Shown one piece after another: positions 6,746 through 14,504 of a stretch of 23,299 nt of DNA. The stretch comes from a candidate division KSB1 bacterium (GTDB taxonomy: Bacteria; Zhuqueibacterota; JdFR-76; DREG01): assembly GCA_022566355.1 (NCBI GenBank), contig JADFJB010000074.1, positions 1 to 23,299 on the forward strand. Direction: 5' to 3'. Position 1 is the stretch's first letter. Each line of letters starts with the position of its first letter. The notes beneath the pieces are model-generated. The model was not told the origin of the DNA and searched no databases. It was given only the letters and a program-made list of their open reading frames with translations. The position numbers and the translations under genes were made by a program.

Positions 6746-8008
6746 TTATACCAATTTCTCAGGGTTGGTTTCTTGATTTCCTTTAATAAAAGACGGCATT
6801 TTTGAGAATGAATCCTGCCGATCCATTCCGGCGATGGCTTCATTAAATACTGCTGTTGTAACGGAATGAATATGATTCCGTTGCGCAAATATTTCAAGGC
6901 CTTTTTTTACTTTTTTTCTGATAAAAGCAATAGGGATTCTTTGCAGTCGCTCCTGTGCCTCTGAAGTCCACTGAATTTCCGGCAATTCCAATTTTACGCC
7001 GGTAGGCTGATAGGTGCATGCGGGATCTTCCTGCATGGTATCGCCAAAAGTGGCATAAGCCCTGCAACGGCAGCCCCCACAAAGTTCATTGAATTCGCAC
7101 CGGCCACAGCGTCCCTTCAGTTGTTTTAAATCTCTAAGTTTGGAAAAAACAGGGGATGAATGCCAGGTTTCAGTAAAACTTTTTTCTCTGACATTTCCGG
7201 CTACCACATTCATGTAAGGACAGGGGGTCACTTCTCCCTCGGGGGTTATCCTGCAATATTCTGTTCCCGCCATACAGCCACCGCTCTCCAATCCACCTTT
7301 GCCTCTCTCATAGGCTATTTGCTTAAATTGCGGTGCACATTTGGAACGAACCAGCATGGGTTTAAAATTGTCCTGCAGCTCCACTAGATTTGCCAGCATG
7401 TTTTCAGTTCTTTCAGGAGATAAGTCATTCATTTTTTGACCGCGTCCCGTTTGAACCAGGAAATATAAATTGCTGGACCAGGCGCCCTTTTCCCGGGCAA
7501 ATTCTATGATCCTGGGAATTTCATCATAGTTCATTTCCATAACGGTGGTCTGAACCAGAACTTGCAAGCCATTGTCCCGGCAAATATCCAAAGCGCGAAC
7601 AGAATACTCCCAGGATTTTGGTCCGCCGCGGAATGTGTTATGTTTTTCAGGATCGAGCGAATCGATGCTGATGCCGACTCCCTTTACACCGCATTCGATC
7701 ATTTTCCGGGCAACTTTATCTGTGAGCAAAACACCATTGGTGCCCATCACGACCCACATACCTTTTTCGGATGCCCGCAAAGCAATTTCGTAAATATCCC
7801 GGCGTAAAAGCGGCTCACCGCCGGTAAGGATCAGCATTTCAGTACCGAGAGATTTCATTTCATCAATCAAATCAAAACATTCCTCTGTAGTTAACTCCTC
7901 TGCTGCTTTTTTTCCGGCATCCATGTAACAGTGAGGGCACTTTAAATTGCACATCTTGGTGAGATTCCACGAGATGAGGGAAGGTGTAAAAATAGAGGTA
8001 TTATTCAT
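6746..8008 (-). CDS. AhbD/NirJ-like radical SAM/SPASM protein with C-terminal PCP-reductase-like domain
   Basis: A 420-residue radical SAM enzyme. The 4Fe-4S/SAM motif CNLKCPHC is at 20-27, GGEPLL at 63-68. A Cys-rich SPASM/twitch region has C224, C245, C252, C263, then CGRCEFNELCGGCRCRAYA (301-319) and DPAC (C331). This last pattern, CxxCEFxxxCGGCRxRA...GDxxxEDPxC, is characteristic of the AhbD and NirJ enzymes of heme and heme d1 biosynthesis. After it, WTSEAQERLQRIPIAFIRKK and following residues (347-396) match the small PCP_red domain also found at the C-terminus of the protochlorophyllide reductase subunit ChlB. The gene is 88 bp downstream of the cytochrome c genes. It probably modifies a porphyrin, but the product is unknown. 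The start at 8008 lacks a strong Shine-Dalgarno. Confidence 0.9.
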   Translation of the reverse strand: MNNTSIFTPSLISWNLTKMCNLKCPHCYMDAGKKAAEELTTEECFDLIDEMKSLGTEMLILTGGEPLLRRDIYEIALRASEKGMWVVMGTNGVLLTDKVARKMIECGVKGVGISIDSLDPEKHNTFRGGPKSWEYSVRALDICRDNGLQVLVQTTVMEMNYDEIPRIIEFAREKGAWSSNLYFLVQTGRGQKMNDLSPERTENMLANLVELQDNFKPMLVRSKCAPQFKQIAYERGKGGLESGGCMAGTEYCRITPEGEVTPCPYMNVVAGNVREKSFTETWHSSPVFSKLRDLKQLKGRCGRCEFNELCGGCRCRAYATFGDTMQEDPACTYQPTGVKLELPEIQWTSEAQERLQRIPIAFIRKKVKKGLEIFAQRNHIHSVTTAVFNEAIAGMDRQDSFSKMPSFIKGNQETNPEKLV

Positions 8009-8074
8009 AAGATTTTAGATTTCACCAGCGGATTCCAGATTCCGAAATCAGAAATCCGCAATGATTTAAATAAT

Positions 8075-8088
8075 GTTAACTAGTTAAC
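8075..8088. promoter_or_regulatory. Perfect 14-bp palindrome in the gap before the radical SAM gene
   Basis: GTTAACTAGTTAAC is a perfect palindrome in the 88-bp gap between the cytochrome c gene and the radical SAM gene, 67 bp upstream of the latter's start. It could be an operator for a separate promoter of the last two genes. It has no T-tract and is AT-rich, so it is not a convincing terminator. Confidence 0.3.
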
Positions 8089-8096
8089 TAAACCTT

Positions 8097-9614
8097 TTAA
8101 GATTTCCCTTTATATCTTACTCGGACAAAAAAGATCAGACCCAGCTCAGCCAATAGAGTGATCATTGCATATTTGGCCATGGGTCCCACAGCTGATTCGG
8201 TTTCCATGGGTTGTAAATATAAGTTATACCAGGAAGTGAGTCCGCGCTTGTTGCCACGCTCTTTATTAAATCCATCCCAAATAGAAAATGCGATGGGAAT
8301 AAAGGTGTTCTCTTCAAACGATAGTCCATCTTCTGAAATTCTCTTTCGTTTAAAGATGGCAGTCCACTCTCCCTCTTCAAAACTATGAGTGACTTCCAGA
8401 TTTGATTCACCAGGTTTGAGATTCTGACTGCCTTTACCAATATAAAAATCCGCAGAATCTTTAGCTAAGTCGAGGAACCAGAGGTCAACGGAATTTTTAC
8501 TATCACCAAACATAAAATAAGGCTTTTTTATACCCTGTGGCAGTTTTGACGGAAGCAGGATTGCGACAGCATCATTAAATTCATCCGTTTCAGGATCGGC
8601 ATTCGGATCAAAATTTGGCGCGACTAAAGTTGGGCTATTGCCGGCATTGGTTTCGGCGCTCATGTCATGCCAGGTAAGCATGATTGCGATGTCCTCCTGG
8701 TCATATACTGCTTTTACTTTAACCGCATTCACACCAGGATAAAATTGTCTACCCGGTTCAATGATCTGGCCAACGATTGGGAACAGGGTTTCATTGGCAT
8801 TTTGAAACAGGGCTTTACCCTGGCTTATGTCCATTTTACTTTCTAATCCTTCGGCGATTACCAAAGTGCCGTAATTGGCTTCGGACTCTCCCAGGGAATA
8901 CACATAATTCACCAAATGCCATTGATCTTCCGGAGGTTGGATGGAATAGGAAGGCATTGGAGACCCGTCCAATCCTGTTGTAAAAGTTCGATAAATATCT
9001 TCCCGGGTGGGACCGCCTCTAAAAGTCCATTTTTTGCTTAAATCTGCCGCCCGAATGGGTTGATCCCACTGGTCTATCAAAGTTGGGGCAGATGGACCAT
9101 CCCCGAGCCCAAGATTCCCATGGCAATCAACACACTGGTTTTCTACGAAAACTTGCCTGCCTCTTCGGATTGATTCTTCGGTTAGTGATGGCGGATTGGG
9201 AATTGTTATTGGAGTCACATCACCGAAATCAACAAAATCTTTTGAAAAGGATTTGAGATAATACGCCAGGTTGTCCAATTCGTTATTGGAAAAATTTGTC
9301 CATGCCGGCATACCTGTGGATGGCATCCCGTTTTTTATGCTTCTGGTAATGTCATTATGTGTCGGTAATTCACCGCTTTCCGTTGTTCTGAATTTAAACG
9401 TTCCGGAGGTAAAATCGCGTGGCTCGGGTCTGAAATATTTTTTCCCAACGCTGTTGGCATCGCCATTAATTCCATGACATTGGGCACAATATTTATCATA
9501 TAGCTGTTTTCCAGCTGCCCGCTGCTCTTCGGTACCAAGAATGTTATCCTGGGCAGAACCAAAATTGACCAATATAAATAAAAACCAAATATTCGAGTAA
9601 ATCAGTTTTCTCAA
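8097..9614 (-). CDS. Diheme cytochrome c fused to an ethylbenzene-dehydrogenase-type heme-binding domain
   Basis: A 505-residue exported protein. The signal peptide (about 1-21, ending GSAQ) is followed by a cytochrome c domain with CAQCH (43-47) and candidate ligand Met in GMPAW (102). A second one has CVDCH (161-165), with SPMPSY as candidate sixth ligand. Residues about 250-470 form an EB_dh-type domain: IAIMLTWHDMS, AVAILLPSKLPQ, PYFMFGDSKNSVDLWFLDL with M368 as a candidate heme b ligand, and FIPIAFSIWDG. A C-terminal transmembrane helix (about 478-497) anchors it on the periplasmic side. EB_dh domains form the heme b gamma subunit of type II DMSO-reductase-family enzymes, yet no molybdoenzyme is nearby. 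The start is a TTG at 9614 overlapping the previous stop, with AGGAGG just upstream. Confidence 0.9.
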   Translation of the reverse strand: MRKLIYSNIWFLFILVNFGSAQDNILGTEEQRAAGKQLYDKYCAQCHGINGDANSVGKKYFRPEPRDFTSGTFKFRTTESGELPTHNDITRSIKNGMPSTGMPAWTNFSNNELDNLAYYLKSFSKDFVDFGDVTPITIPNPPSLTEESIRRGRQVFVENQCVDCHGNLGLGDGPSAPTLIDQWDQPIRAADLSKKWTFRGGPTREDIYRTFTTGLDGSPMPSYSIQPPEDQWHLVNYVYSLGESEANYGTLVIAEGLESKMDISQGKALFQNANETLFPIVGQIIEPGRQFYPGVNAVKVKAVYDQEDIAIMLTWHDMSAETNAGNSPTLVAPNFDPNADPETDEFNDAVAILLPSKLPQGIKKPYFMFGDSKNSVDLWFLDLAKDSADFYIGKGSQNLKPGESNLEVTHSFEEGEWTAIFKRKRISEDGLSFEENTFIPIAFSIWDGFNKERGNKRGLTSWYNLYLQPMETESAVGPMAKYAMITLLAELGLIFFVRVRYKGKS

Positions 9615-10420
9615 TGTTCCTCCTGCGCTCGGGGACGTTGGTCCGTGTAATCATACAGAAAAAGAATTACATCCCAAATTTCTTCTTCCGACAAAAATTT
9701 TTCCCATGCCGGCATTGCAGAAGACCAGGGTGTTGCCTCTTCCGGCAACCCGGGAGCTCCCTTTGCAATCCTCCAAAACAGGTAAGATTCTTGAAGCATC
9801 GCGATAGTAGTCGGATCGGCGAAGTTTGCCGGGATGGGGTCTAACCCATGGACAAAAATACCATTGCCACGCATGTTGTCGCCATGACAAAACACGCAAT
9901 TTTGGTAATACACCCGCCGGCCATTTTCAACGTGCTTTAGAAAACTGTTCGGATCGGTTTCTTCCAATTCCCGGTAGGGATTCCCTGAAGTTACCAAATC
10001 AATTTTTGTGCCTTTAAAAGTGATTTCAGTTGGCGGCGGTGGATGGATGGTTCTTGCAATAACTGGTGGCTGCACCCGCTTTGCTGCATTTAAGTAAACC
10101 CGGGTAGCGACCAGGGTAGGTAATCCAATAGTCACGATAATTAGGGGAGTCATAAATTTTTTGTCGGTCAAAAACCGAATGATTGAAGATTTAGCAAACT
10201 CCAGATTCTCAGAATCTGCAGTCAAATAAGCCAACAAGGCAAGGGTAACGATTGCCATGAACATGCCAAAGATGGACGACGGCATGGGTGGATCGATGCC
10301 GTAAACCAGGACAAAATAGATCGCAAACCACCAGGCGGCCATCCAACCCAGGATATTGATCCTGGTAAATTTCAGCACAATCATTACTGCGACAACGGGA
10401 AGAACAACTAAGAAATTCAT
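9611..10420 (-). CDS. Membrane-anchored monoheme cytochrome c
   Basis: A 269-residue protein with an N-terminal membrane part and a C-terminal periplasmic cytochrome c domain. Hydrophobic helices lie at about 2-15, 24-40, 49-66 and 91-108. A proline-rich linker (IHPPPPTE, 126-132) leads to CVFCHG (175-180), with candidate sixth ligand Met in SSAMPAW near 233. The closing helix EEEIWDVILFLYDY is typical of class I cytochromes c. It overlaps the preceding diheme gene by four bases (ATGA) and shares its end with the TTG start of the next gene, so translation is coupled. By context it should relay electrons between a soluble donor and the bd-like oxidase. Confidence 0.9.
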   Translation of the reverse strand: MNFLVVLPVVAVMIVLKFTRINILGWMAAWWFAIYFVLVYGIDPPMPSSIFGMFMAIVTLALLAYLTADSENLEFAKSSIIRFLTDKKFMTPLIIVTIGLPTLVATRVYLNAAKRVQPPVIARTIHPPPPTEITFKGTKIDLVTSGNPYRELEETDPNSFLKHVENGRRVYYQNCVFCHGDNMRGNGIFVHGLDPIPANFADPTTIAMLQESYLFWRIAKGAPGLPEEATPWSSAMPAWEKFLSEEEIWDVILFLYDYTDQRPRAQEEH

Positions 10421-11229
10421 TGGCTTCCTTTCAATGATTCGAGATAATCAACCAAAACTTTTAATTGTTGAGTAGACACTCTATCATAAAAACTAATTCC
10501 ATCCAAGTATGTTTTCATAACGGTTGCTGGGAATCCCTCAGTTATGTTTAAATCCGGTTCAAGTACGGATTCATAAATTTGAGATTTTGCGAGTCGATTG
10601 CCAACATCAACCAGACTTGGTCCGATCAATGGAGTGGGTACATCCACTGAATGGCAGGTATTGCATCCGTATGTAACAAATATTCCAGGTCCGTCAAGAT
10701 TAGATATTAGTACCGCGGTTTGTGCCGCTGCACTTTCGGAAGCGCTGGCACCCTGCCCGGTAAAGCTGTGCGTGGTTTGCATGGTTACGGTAGGGGCAGC
10801 GCCAAGTGATTGTAAGTAGGCGATAATCGTTAGAATTTCTTCATCACTTAAACTTATTGGCGGCTTGTGGATCGCGGGCATACCGGGGAGGAATCCTTCA
10901 ACGACATAAATATTCGGATCGTAGATTGATTCGGCCAGGTACTCAATATCAGTCATTCCATCTTTTCTGGCGCTTGCGATAACGCCAATATTTCCTAAGT
11001 CTGGAAATCTGCCATCTGCTGTTGACCCGATAGTGTGACAAGTCATACAGGTTCCTTTACCGCTCATGATTTCTTCCCCAACAACAACCATCTCATCAGT
11101 GGTCATATCAGCGCTGAGTTCTGTGGATTCTGGTGGATAGGTTATCTTTTGCGGCACCTGCTGGCCAACATACCAATAGAATAATGTAACTGAAACCGTA
11201 AAAAGGAAAATAGATAAACCGTTTTTCAT
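10417..11229 (-). CDS. Diheme cytochrome c, N-terminally anchored
   Basis: A 270-residue protein with one N-terminal transmembrane helix (about 5-21) and two cytochrome c domains. CMTCH is at 61-65 with LPGMP (M117) as likely Met ligand. CNTCH is at 189-193 with a late FPATVMKTY that supplies another Met. The second domain resembles the cytochrome-c-type subunits of NO reductases and terminal oxidases in layout. The start at 11229 is chosen because its ATG overlaps the oxidase stop (ATGA) and GGAGG lies eight bases upstream; a longer frame to 11259 lies inside the oxidase gene. It is the second gene of the overlapping set and a plausible direct electron donor to the oxidase. Confidence 0.9.
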   Translation of the reverse strand: MKNGLSIFLFTVSVTLFYWYVGQQVPQKITYPPESTELSADMTTDEMVVVGEEIMSGKGTCMTCHTIGSTADGRFPDLGNIGVIASARKDGMTDIEYLAESIYDPNIYVVEGFLPGMPAIHKPPISLSDEEILTIIAYLQSLGAAPTVTMQTTHSFTGQGASASESAAAQTAVLISNLDGPGIFVTYGCNTCHSVDVPTPLIGPSLVDVGNRLAKSQIYESVLEPDLNITEGFPATVMKTYLDGISFYDRVSTQQLKVLVDYLESLKGSQ

Positions 11230-13037
11230 GACTGTGCCTCCAACGATTTCTCTTCCCAATCCTTTTTACCCGATAGGCTGGTGAGCCAAAATACGATTGC
11301 AATAAATGTAAAGAAAATGAGCACAGTAACTGAAACAACGCCGGAGGCGTAACCCAGTGTGGGTGTAAATGCGTCAGGAGAAGTATCTTTCATTACACCG
11401 TAGATATGCCAGTGCTGACGCAATCCGGAGCGGACATATCCCATCAACCCCATTAACCAGGTGAATGTAATTGCTAAAAAGAAAAGAGCATATTGCGACC
11501 TTGCAGGCATCTTGCCCCATTCAATCTTACCTTTCACTTCAGCATTCTTGTACATATAAACATCGATGATAGTTATGGAGAACATGGCAAATAAGACAGA
11601 TAAAACTTGAGGAACTGACAAACCGATCCGAATTTTCGCCTCGACAAAATATCCGTAGATGCCAAGAAATATCACAAAAATAGCCACTGCCGCAAATATG
11701 GAGAATTGCGCAGTATTGCCCTTTTTAGCCCAGGTGACTGTTGGCACCTTGTTACCGCGGCGGTACAATAGAAAACTCAGGTAAGTCGTTAAGATCAAAA
11801 TATTGACTGCCGTATTTTTCGCGGACATGACACCAAGGACCCCCAGCATTGGATGATGAGCTCCGCCCATTCTTCTGGCTTCTTCTATAGAGGCAACCAG
11901 CGAGTGCGGGGTAGCCCAAACGATGAAGCAGAGAGTAATGGATGCCAAAAGATATTTTATGAATTTTCTGAAGCGTTCGGCGCCTTGAATCCTTTCCATG
12001 CTGAGCCATAGGTAATAATTGGCGCCTAAGAATAGATTGCCGATGAGAACAGCTTGTATGATAAACAGCCAGGAGAATGTTCCTCCCATGAGAACGATTC
12101 CAAGACTTTGGGAATATGCATAAATCTCTTTGCCCAGCCAATAGCCGGCAAAAGGCAGCGGCAACAACGCACTGATTGCGATGAAATTGCCTACATAGCC
12201 CATCCAATCGTAATGAGCCTTTTCTTCTTTAGTTTTAGAGCCTAAGAATTTATAAGCGCCGTAAGCTGCTGCAATGGAGCCGCCAAAGGCAACATTTGCT
12301 ATAATCCTGTGGATGTTGATAGGCATCCAGATAAAATTGTTAATGGCATCCCAGGTACTGATTAACGCGCCGGTTTCTGTTATTCCGTTAGGTGTATTCA
12401 TAAATGTTAACCAAGCATTGGCTATAAACATGATGGCTGTACCAACAATATTTAAGCAGACCCCCAAAGCCAGGTGAACTTTCGGTGAAAATTTTCCCCA
12501 GCCGTAATAATAACTGTATAAGAAAATTGCTTCTGCAAAGAAGAGCATTGTATAGGGTAAAAACGTCGGGGTAAAAATTGCCATCATGTAATTCATTAAT
12601 TTCGGATATAGAACCATAAGCATGAAGGTAAGCATGGCTCCCAGGGCGGCAGTAAAAGAGAAGGATACAGAGAGTAACTTTGTAAATTCATAGGCCAGTT
12701 TATCATATTTTTTTTCTTTGGTTTTGTAACCGATAAATTCGATGATCAGTGCAAACATCGGTACGGCCAGTACAAAAGCGCCAAACATAAGATGTAATTG
12801 CGCTATCACCCACAGTGCCGTCCTGCTACCGACTAATGGGAATTTTCGATATTCAACATTGCCAATCGTTGCTGGAGTAATGGCTTGCTCGATTTGAGCC
12901 GTTTCATCAATGCCTTCTTCTAATTGTTGGGCCTGCCTCTTTAAGCTTAAATCTTGACGCAGTGTATTAAGAGAGACGAACAAACCCATAACAACCATTG
13001 CAGATATAAAAATATACATGTAATTTCTTTTTGTCAT
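11226..13037 (-). CDS. Cytochrome bd-like oxidase catalytic subunit (CydA-like, no Q-loop)
   Basis: A 603-residue integral membrane protein with about 14 predicted helices and distant but clear CydA homology. QLHLMFGAFVLAVP places H82 at the E. coli H19 position. LFFAEAIFLYSYYYGWGKFS matches AFFLESxFxGLFFFGW, with E169 at E107, while the E99 position seems to be Pro161. KVHLALG gives H188, FIANAWLTFMNTPNG matches the ILVANGW..NPVG stretch, and NIHRIIANVAFGG gives H243 at H186. GLRQHWHIYGV (538-548) stands for GRQPW. There is no quinol-binding Q-loop and no CydB or CydX nearby. Instead three cytochrome c genes follow with overlaps. This fits the cytochrome c-associated bd-like group reported in Nitrospira and other phyla. 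Whether it reduces O2, NO or something else is not known from sequence. Confidence 0.88.
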   Translation of the reverse strand: MTKRNYMYIFISAMVVMGLFVSLNTLRQDLSLKRQAQQLEEGIDETAQIEQAITPATIGNVEYRKFPLVGSRTALWVIAQLHLMFGAFVLAVPMFALIIEFIGYKTKEKKYDKLAYEFTKLLSVSFSFTAALGAMLTFMLMVLYPKLMNYMMAIFTPTFLPYTMLFFAEAIFLYSYYYGWGKFSPKVHLALGVCLNIVGTAIMFIANAWLTFMNTPNGITETGALISTWDAINNFIWMPINIHRIIANVAFGGSIAAAYGAYKFLGSKTKEEKAHYDWMGYVGNFIAISALLPLPFAGYWLGKEIYAYSQSLGIVLMGGTFSWLFIIQAVLIGNLFLGANYYLWLSMERIQGAERFRKFIKYLLASITLCFIVWATPHSLVASIEEARRMGGAHHPMLGVLGVMSAKNTAVNILILTTYLSFLLYRRGNKVPTVTWAKKGNTAQFSIFAAVAIFVIFLGIYGYFVEAKIRIGLSVPQVLSVLFAMFSITIIDVYMYKNAEVKGKIEWGKMPARSQYALFFLAITFTWLMGLMGYVRSGLRQHWHIYGVMKDTSPDAFTPTLGYASGVVSVTVLIFFTFIAIVFWLTSLSGKKDWEEKSLEAQS

Positions 13038-13352
13038 AAGTTCTGAGGCCTTTTTCTAGTGTGCTGAAGTGAATAAAAGGATCAATATTTTGTCGTAAAC
13101 TATTATTGTTTTAGCTATTTGTAAATAGTGGAAGAGTTTTAATACGGATTTATTTTTTTATTGTCAAGTACTATTAGATAGACAAATATAAAATGCAAGA
13201 AAAAAATTAAAATTCCTGTATTTTAATTGTTTACTTGATAAATAGAAAATTAAAAATAAAACATGAACATATAAATATATTATTCGTAGGCTTTAAAAAA
13301 TAATACAAGATAAACTGCAATGCGCAAATGACATTTTTCTATAAAGGGAAAT
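13038..13352. other. AT-rich divergent promoter region before the oxidase operon
   Basis: No gene is seen here. This 315-bp stretch lies between the divergent oxidase operon and the 73-residue gene and must hold promoters for both. The only symmetric site noticed is CTATTT-GT-AAATAG at 13115-13128, about 80 bp upstream of the oxidase start. No FNR-type TTGAT-N4-ATCAA box was found by eye. Confidence 0.4.
13115..13128. promoter_or_regulatory. Short inverted repeat upstream of the oxidase operon
   Basis: Perfect 6-bp arms CTATTT and AAATAG are separated by GT, about 80 bp upstream of the bd-like oxidase start. Position suggests an operator or promoter element. In such AT-rich DNA a chance palindrome is also likely. 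Confidence 0.2.
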
Positions 13353-13574
13353 ATGATGAGTTTAAGAGAAGTCCTCACCGAAATAGTCCAAAAAAATACA
13401 CCCATCCTATTGAGTGACGGAACCAACGATTGGGAAGCAGGTACTCTTCTTGAAACCTTATCGGAACCAATGTTAAAAAGGAATGCTCATTTGCAGCCAG
13501 GTTTGTATATTGCGGAAATAAACAGCGGGGGTTATTTGGGGCAGGTTCTGTATAAAGTTAAACCAAAAGGTTAG
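13353..13574 (+). CDS. Small hypothetical protein, 73 residues
   Basis: A short soluble protein beginning MMSLREVLTEIVQKN and continuing LLSDGTNDWEAGTLLETLSE, with a glycine-rich end GLYIAEINSGGYLGQVLYKV. I do not recognise the family. The start has AAAGGGA about five bases before tandem ATG codons, so either may be used. It is divergent from the oxidase operon and convergent with the alkyltransferase-like gene. The composition is normal for a folded protein, so it is probably real. Confidence 0.6.
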   Translation: MMSLREVLTEIVQKNTPILLSDGTNDWEAGTLLETLSEPMLKRNAHLQPGLYIAEINSGGYLGQVLYKVKPKG

Positions 13575-13680
13575 AAATTTCTCAGCTCAAATAATTTACC
13601 TTTGTTCTTTTTCCGATTCACCAGGATTATAAAAACTAACGAAGAGTTCATCCGTCTGATTATTAATTGGAGATCTCAAG

Positions 13681-14007
13681 TTATTGTTGATTCGGATCCC
13701 ACAAAAATCTTTCAGCATTTAATACCTTTTTTTTATCTGAGGATATTTCAATCCCTTCTCCTTCTAAATAAGAGGTACGTTTTTCACAATCTGACTTATC
13801 TTCAGGGTGTGGAAATTTCCAATTTTCCCCTCTGCCTTTCAAAATAACTTTATATACCCAAGGAGCTTTACATCTGCATACTTCCTGACCAATTGCTCTG
13901 ACAGATTGCGGAACTCCAAGACTTTTTGCAATCAAACTGGGTATTGTAATCTTGCCTTTTGGAATTCTTTTAACGATTTGATGTACTTCATTTTTGTTGT
14001 ATGTCAT
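13681..14007 (-). CDS. Alkyltransferase-like (ATL/MGMT-family) DNA-binding protein
   Basis: A 108-residue protein related to the DNA-binding domain of O6-alkylguanine-DNA alkyltransferase. VHQIVKRIPKGKITIPSLIA matches the V..I(P)xGxVxTYxxIA helix-turn-helix opening. LGVPQSVRAIGQEV matches the recognition helix, with its Arg finger (R in VRAIG) kept. The C-terminal EGEGIEIS...AERFLWDP matches the LxxEGV...RFxWDP ending. The PCHRV active-site motif is replaced by PWVYKV, so there is no methyl-acceptor cysteine, and the flanking His and Arg are also changed. ATL proteins flag alkylated bases for nucleotide excision repair. The start at 14007 is fixed by AAGGAGGAG just upstream; an upstream in-frame ATG at 14043 lacks one. 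Confidence 0.8.
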   Translation of the reverse strand: MTYNKNEVHQIVKRIPKGKITIPSLIAKSLGVPQSVRAIGQEVCRCKAPWVYKVILKGRGENWKFPHPEDKSDCEKRTSYLEGEGIEISSDKKKVLNAERFLWDPNQQ

Positions 14008-14108
14008 TTCTCCTCCTTGTAGCAATATATTAGAAAATTTCATATCTACTGCCTAGTTATTAGTTGTTAAGTGCCATAACATCGTGGAGTTGTTTTAGTG
14101 CATAATGC

Positions 14109-14504
14109 TTATCCCATCCAAAGCATAATTAATATTCTGACCATCAGAGCCCCAAGAATTCCCATTATTAGTGAAAGAGCGCTGCCAATTAGAAATGCGC
14201 TATAATGATATTTTGGCGTTGCCTCTGTCCAACTCTTCCAATTGGCGGATACTTTCAGGACGAGCCAAACCGGCACAAATGCATAAACCCCGCTGCCAAT
14301 TGTGATGATGTAAAGTACCCTTTCCAGAAATCCTAACCAGTCCCCGGCTCGCGCCTCCCAATTTGTGCCCCCCAGGTTCCTGCTATGCAGTCGCTTTAAT
14401 AGAGGTCTGATGGGAAAATAGATTGCCAGCCATCCAAAAACAATGATTGCGATAAGATATACAAAGCCAATTTTTAATAGGGCTGCTATCGAGTAATCGA
14501 CCAT
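14109..14504 (-). CDS. Small integral membrane protein of unknown function
   Basis: A 131-residue protein with three or four hydrophobic segments at about 8-31, 62-83 and 101-130. Between the first and second lies a charged loop, RPLLKRLHSRNLGGTNWEAR. No catalytic motif is recognised. The start at 14504 is supported by AGGAG nine bases upstream. It stands alone between the alkyltransferase-like gene and a gene-free stretch. Confidence 0.75.
   Translation of the reverse strand: MVDYSIAALLKIGFVYLIAIIVFGWLAIYFPIRPLLKRLHSRNLGGTNWEARAGDWLGFLERVLYIITIGSGVYAFVPVWLVLKVSANWKSWTEATPKYHYSAFLIGSALSLIMGILGALMVRILIMLWMG

Noticed and set aside
8075-8088. Intrinsic terminator after the cytochrome c genes
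   Set aside because: The palindrome is AT-rich, has no loop and no following T-run, so it does not look like a terminator.
11752-12207. 151-codon minus-strand open frame inside the bd-like oxidase gene
   Set aside because: It lies wholly inside the oxidase coding sequence in another frame, and its Arg/Ser/Cys-rich translation is typical of an out-of-frame shadow.
11226-13037. Heme-copper NO reductase (NorB) as an alternative for the oxidase subunit
   Set aside because: Helix signatures and His spacing follow CydA (LHLMFG, FFAEAIF...YGW, ANAWLTFMNTPNG), and the heme-copper WxxH...HH pattern is not found.
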